A stretch of 64,000 nt of DNA from Paractinoplanes bogorensis (GTDB taxonomy: Bacteria; Actinomycetota; Actinomycetes; Mycobacteriales; Micromonosporaceae): the NCBI RefSeq assembly GCF_018829635.1, contig NZ_JAHKKG010000008.1, positions 62,001-126,000 on the forward strand, written 5' to 3'. The notes under the pieces were generated by a model, which worked only from the letters and a program-made list of their open reading frames with translations, had not been told where the DNA came from and ran no database searches. The position numbers were made by a program, and so were the translations under genes. Shown here piece after piece: positions 61,125-64,000 of this stretch; position 1 is the first letter of the stretch; every line of letters starts with the position of its first letter.

Positions 61125-64000
61125 ATGTTGCTTCTGCACCGCGCCGAGCGGACCGACCGGCTGGCCGACGCGCTGGCCGAGGTCGTGCGCGTGCCGCTGG
61201 ACGACCCGTTCGCGGCCGAGATCGTCAGCGTGCCGTCCCAGGGCGTCGAGCGCTGGCTGGCGCAGCGCCTGTCGCACCGGCTCGGCGTGGGCCGTTCCCC
61301 GTCCGGGGACGGGGTCTGCGCCAACGTGCTCTTCCCGTCGCTGCCCGGGCTGCTGGAACAGGCCGGGCTGCCGGGCGCCGATTCCTGGCGCCCCGACCGG
61401 CTGGTGTGGCCGCTGCTCGACGTCATCGACGCGAGCCTGGGGGAGTCGTGGTGCCGGCCTCTGGCGGCTTATCTGGGCGCTGTCGAGGGCGACCCGATCC
61501 GGCTCGGGCGGCGCTATGCGGTGGCCCGGCACCTCGCCGAGCTGTTCGACTCGTACGGGCGGCATCGGCCCTACATGGTCTCCGCCGGCTTTCCCGAGGA
61601 TCTTCGCTGGCAGGCCGAGTTGTGGGACCGGCTCGTGGCGGTCATGCCGGTGCCGAGCCCGGCCGCGCGACTGGCCGAGGTGTGTGCGGCTCTCCGCGAC
61701 AACCCGGGCATCTCGTCGCTGCCCGCACGATTGTCCGTCTTCGGCCTCACCCGGTTGCCCGCCGCGCATGCCGCTCTGCTCGACGCGCTGGCGGCCGGGC
61801 GCGAGGTCCATCTGTGGCTGCCGCATCCGTCGCCGGTGCTCTGGGAAAATCTGCTCCCGTACGCCTCCAGGCCGGGCTCGCTTTCCTCTCGCCCGCCCCG
61901 TTCGGCCGTCCCGTTGTCTCGCTCGGCCGATCCGACTCGCGAGCTGACGGCGAACCCGCTGCTGGCCTCGCTCGGCCGGGATGCGCGCGAGTTGCAGCTG
62001 ATCCTGCCCGCCGCGCGCGATCACTATCACGGCGGCACCGTATGGCCGGACACGCTGCTGGGCCGGCTGCAGCGTTCGCTGGCCGCCGATGCTCCGCTGG
62101 AGTCGCCCGGACCGGCCGACTCCAGCGTGCAGGTGCATTCCTGTCACGGCCCGGACCGGCAGGTCGAGGTGCTCCGCGAGGTGATCCTGGGGCTGCTCCG
62201 CGACGACCCGGCCCTGGAACCGCGCGACATCCTGGTCATGTGCCCCGACATCGAGACGTTCGCGCCGCTCATCTCGGCCTCGTTCGGGCTCGGGGCCGAC
62301 GCCGCCCACCCGGCCCACAAGCTCCGCGTACGGCTCGCCGACCGGGCCCTGCGGCAGCTCAACCCGCTGTTCGGGGTGGTCGCCCACCTGCTCGACCTGG
62401 CCGACGCGCGGGTCACCGCGGCCCAGGTGCTCGACCTGGCGGCGACCGCGCCGGTGCGGCGGCGGTTCCGGTTCGACGACGACGATCTCGACCGGCTGCG
62501 CGAACTGGTCGTCGAGTCGGGCGTGCGCTGGGGCTTCGATCCCGAGCACAGGGCCCGGTTCCAGGTGACCGCCCGCTCGAACACGTGGGCCGCCGGGCTC
62601 GACCGGATCCTGCTCGGGGCGGCGATGAGCGAGGAGGAGCCGCACTGGCTCGGCACCGCGCTGCCGCTGGACGACATGGACTCCGGCGACGTCGACCTGG
62701 CCGGGCGGCTGGCCGAGCTGGTAGACCGGCTCGACGCAGTGCTGTCGGGCTTCTCCTCTCGTGACGGGCACTCTCTGCCCGCTTGGCTGGACGCCATCGG
62801 GGAAGCGGTCGACGGCCTCACCGCCGTACCGGAATCCGAGGCCTGGCAACGCACCCAGCTCGACTCGGAGCTCGCCGAACTGGCCGCGGCCGGCTCCACG
62901 GCCGTGCTCCGGCTGGCCGACATGCGGTCGCTGCTGGCCGGGCGGTTGCAGGGCCGGCCGACCCGGGCCAACTTCCGCACCGGCGACCTGACGATGTGCA
63001 CGATGGTGCCGATGCGCTCGGTGCCGCACCGGGTGATCTGCGTGCTCGGCCTCGACGACGGCGTGTTCCCGCGCGGTGCCGGACTCGACGGGGACGACGT
63101 GCTCGGCCGCGATCCGTGTGTGGGCGAACGGGATCCGCGCGGCGAGGACCGGCAACTGCTGCTGGACGCGGTGATGGCCGCGACCGGCACGCTGGTGCTG
63201 TTGTATTCGGGCGCGGACGAGCGGACGAACGCGCCTCGGCCGCCGGCCGTGCCGCTGGACGAGTTGCTCGACGCGCTCGGGCGGCCGGTCCGCGATCAGG
63301 TGCTCGTCCGGCATCCGTTGCAGCCGTTCGACGCGCGCAACTTCACCGGCGAACCGTTCAGTTTCGACCCGACCTCGCTGGCCGGGGCGGTGGCCGCGGC
63401 CGGGGAACGGTTGCCCGAGCCGCCGTTCCTGACCGACCCGTTGCCGCCGCTGCCCGGCGACATCGTGGAACTGGCCGACCTGCAGGCGTTCCTGGCCCAT
63501 CCGGTCAAGGCTTTCCTGCGCCGCCGCCTCGGGGTCGGGCTGTTCGGCGACGACGGCGACCCGGCCGACGGGCTGCCGGTGGAGCTCGACCACCTGGAGA
63601 AGTGGTCGGTGGGGGACCGGCTGCTGCGCGCGTTGCTCGAGGGCACCGACCTCAACCGGTGCGTCCAGGCCGAATGGCGGCGGGGCACGGTGCCGCCGGG
63701 ACCGCTCGGGTCGCGGCTGCTGGACGCGATCGCGGGCGAGGTGCAGCCGGTGGCGGTGGCGGCCCGCACCCACGTGGACGGGACACCGGAGGCGGTGGAC
63801 GTGACAGTGGAACTGCCGGGCGGGCGCCTGCTGGTCGGCACGGTGGGCGATGTCTACGGGGACACGATCGCGGCGGTCTCCTATTCGAAGGTGGCGCCCA
63901 AGCACCGGTTGCGGGCGTGGCTGAACCTGCTCGCTCTGAGCGCGGGCCGGCCGGAGGCCGAGTGGCGGTCGGTGGCGATCGGGCGGGGCTTCAAGGGGCG
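61125..64000 (+). CDS. recC: RecC, exodeoxyribonuclease V gamma chain (partial)
   Basis: At least 958 codons, open to the right edge. The start MLLLHRAERTDRLADALAEVV leads into 'AEIVSVPSQGVERWLAQRLSHRLG', the standard RecC opening (VPxxGVERWLxQRLSxxLG). Further on: HSCHGPDRQVEVLREVILGLL, DILVMCPDIETFAPLI, MVPMRSVPHRVICVLGLDDGVFPR, and the C-terminal nuclease-like fold beginning DLQAFLAHPVKAFLRRRLG. RecC is the scaffold of RecBCD that in enterobacteria reads Chi. recB and recD are expected just beyond the window. Confidence 0.94.
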   Translation, partial: MLLLHRAERTDRLADALAEVVRVPLDDPFAAEIVSVPSQGVERWLAQRLSHRLGVGRSPSGDGVCANVLFPSLPGLLEQAGLPGADSWRPDRLVWPLLDVIDASLGESWCRPLAAYLGAVEGDPIRLGRRYAVARHLAELFDSYGRHRPYMVSAGFPEDLRWQAELWDRLVAVMPVPSPAARLAEVCAALRDNPGISSLPARLSVFGLTRLPAAHAALLDALAAGREVHLWLPHPSPVLWENLLPYASRPGSLSSRPPRSAVPLSRSADPTRELTANPLLASLGRDARELQLILPAARDHYHGGTVWPDTLLGRLQRSLAADAPLESPGPADSSVQVHSCHGPDRQVEVLREVILGLLRDDPALEPRDILVMCPDIETFAPLISASFGLGADAAHPAHKLRVRLADRALRQLNPLFGVVAHLLDLADARVTAAQVLDLAATAPVRRRFRFDDDDLDRLRELVVESGVRWGFDPEHRARFQVTARSNTWAAGLDRILLGAAMSEEEPHWLGTALPLDDMDSGDVDLAGRLAELVDRLDAVLSGFSSRDGHSLPAWLDAIGEAVDGLTAVPESEAWQRTQLDSELAELAAAGSTAVLRLADMRSLLAGRLQGRPTRANFRTGDLTMCTMVPMRSVPHRVICVLGLDDGVFPRGAGLDGDDVLGRDPCVGERDPRGEDRQLLLDAVMAATGTLVLLYSGADERTNAPRPPAVPLDELLDALGRPVRDQVLVRHPLQPFDARNFTGEPFSFDPTSLAGAVAAAGERLPEPPFLTDPLPPLPGDIVELADLQAFLAHPVKAFLRRRLGVGLFGDDGDPADGLPVELDHLEKWSVGDRLLRALLEGTDLNRCVQAEWRRGTVPPGPLGSRLLDAIAGEVQPVAVAARTHVDGTPEAVDVTVELPGGRLLVGTVGDVYGDTIAAVSYSKVAPKHRLRAWLNLLALSAGRPEAEWRSVAIGRGFKG

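Noticed and set aside
1..64000. tRNA, rRNA, insertion sequences and phage genes
   Set aside because: Looked for typical motifs (CCA ends with T-loops, transposase DDE contexts, inverted terminal repeats) by eye and saw none that I can support.

Overview
This is a 64 kb piece of high-GC actinobacterial chromosome. Leaderless TANNNT-N6/7-ATG/GTG promoters, frequent GTG/TTG starts, a mycothiol-type isomerase-fold protein, Rph with a rifamycin-associated element, secreted peptidases of the S33, S37 and M28 types, and a very high content of one-component regulators all fit Micromonosporaceae; an Actinoplanes-like genome is my best guess (inference, no search run). No rRNA, tRNA, CRISPR array, transposase or phage gene was found. 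The gene mix looks like an accessory chromosomal region.

Layout. 0-4.2 kb: a TPR-CHAT (caspase-like) protein with a small Cys/His protein overlapping its end (cut by the window edge). 4.2-9.7 kb: an ArsR/SRPBCC/mycothiol-type operon back to back with tetR-mmpL-DUF5996. 9.7-13.9 kb: secreted S33 hydrolase, DUF574-type methyltransferase, membrane proteins. 13.95-15.2 kb: 1.2 kb with no gene, filled by two unrelated tandem arrays. 15.2-26 kb: MarR, nitronate monooxygenase, an ECF sigma factor with SnoaL tail, phosphotransferase, DUF6412-YidC, VanW protein, FAD monooxygenase, alpha/beta hydrolase, XRE and IclR regulators. 27.1-29.8 kb: mhpD-mhpF-mhpE, the lower meta-cleavage pathway. 29.8-37.9 kb: S37 peptidase, a third large repeat array, the rifamycin phosphotransferase rph, an unknown membrane protein, three consecutive GNAT genes (the last a double-domain fusion). 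37.9-43.8 kb: the upper meta-cleavage genes (class III extradiol dioxygenase, C-C hydrolase, cupin, SDR) divergent from iclR-cupin-FAD monooxygenase. 43.9-54.6 kb: a DJ-1/PfpI gene remnant, an Fe-S-like regulator with DUF3291, HEAT protein, S9 peptidase, GGDEF/EAL protein, a PhyH/LacI divergent pair, M28 aminopeptidase. 54.6-61 kb: a five-gene module built around two solute-binding-like exported proteins, one carrying a vWA domain, that I cannot assign to a known system. 61.1 kb to the edge: recC.

How genes work together. The aromatic-type pathway is split in two (27-30 kb and 38-44 kb). The two halves are linked by 17-bp palindromes of one design (GTYCCGCY-N-RGCGGRAC) at the promoter of mhpDFE, at the start of the second iclR and just before the cupin/monooxygenase genes, so they probably form one IclR-type regulon feeding ring-cleavage product to pyruvate and acetyl-CoA. 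Several other regulators sit next to strong palindromes (MarR 15.67 kb, TetR 5.65 kb, LacI 51.87 kb).

The least explained signal is a 12-bp DNA word, CGTACGGGAAAA, present six times exactly and about ten more times with one change, inside genes, in both orientations and in several reading frames.
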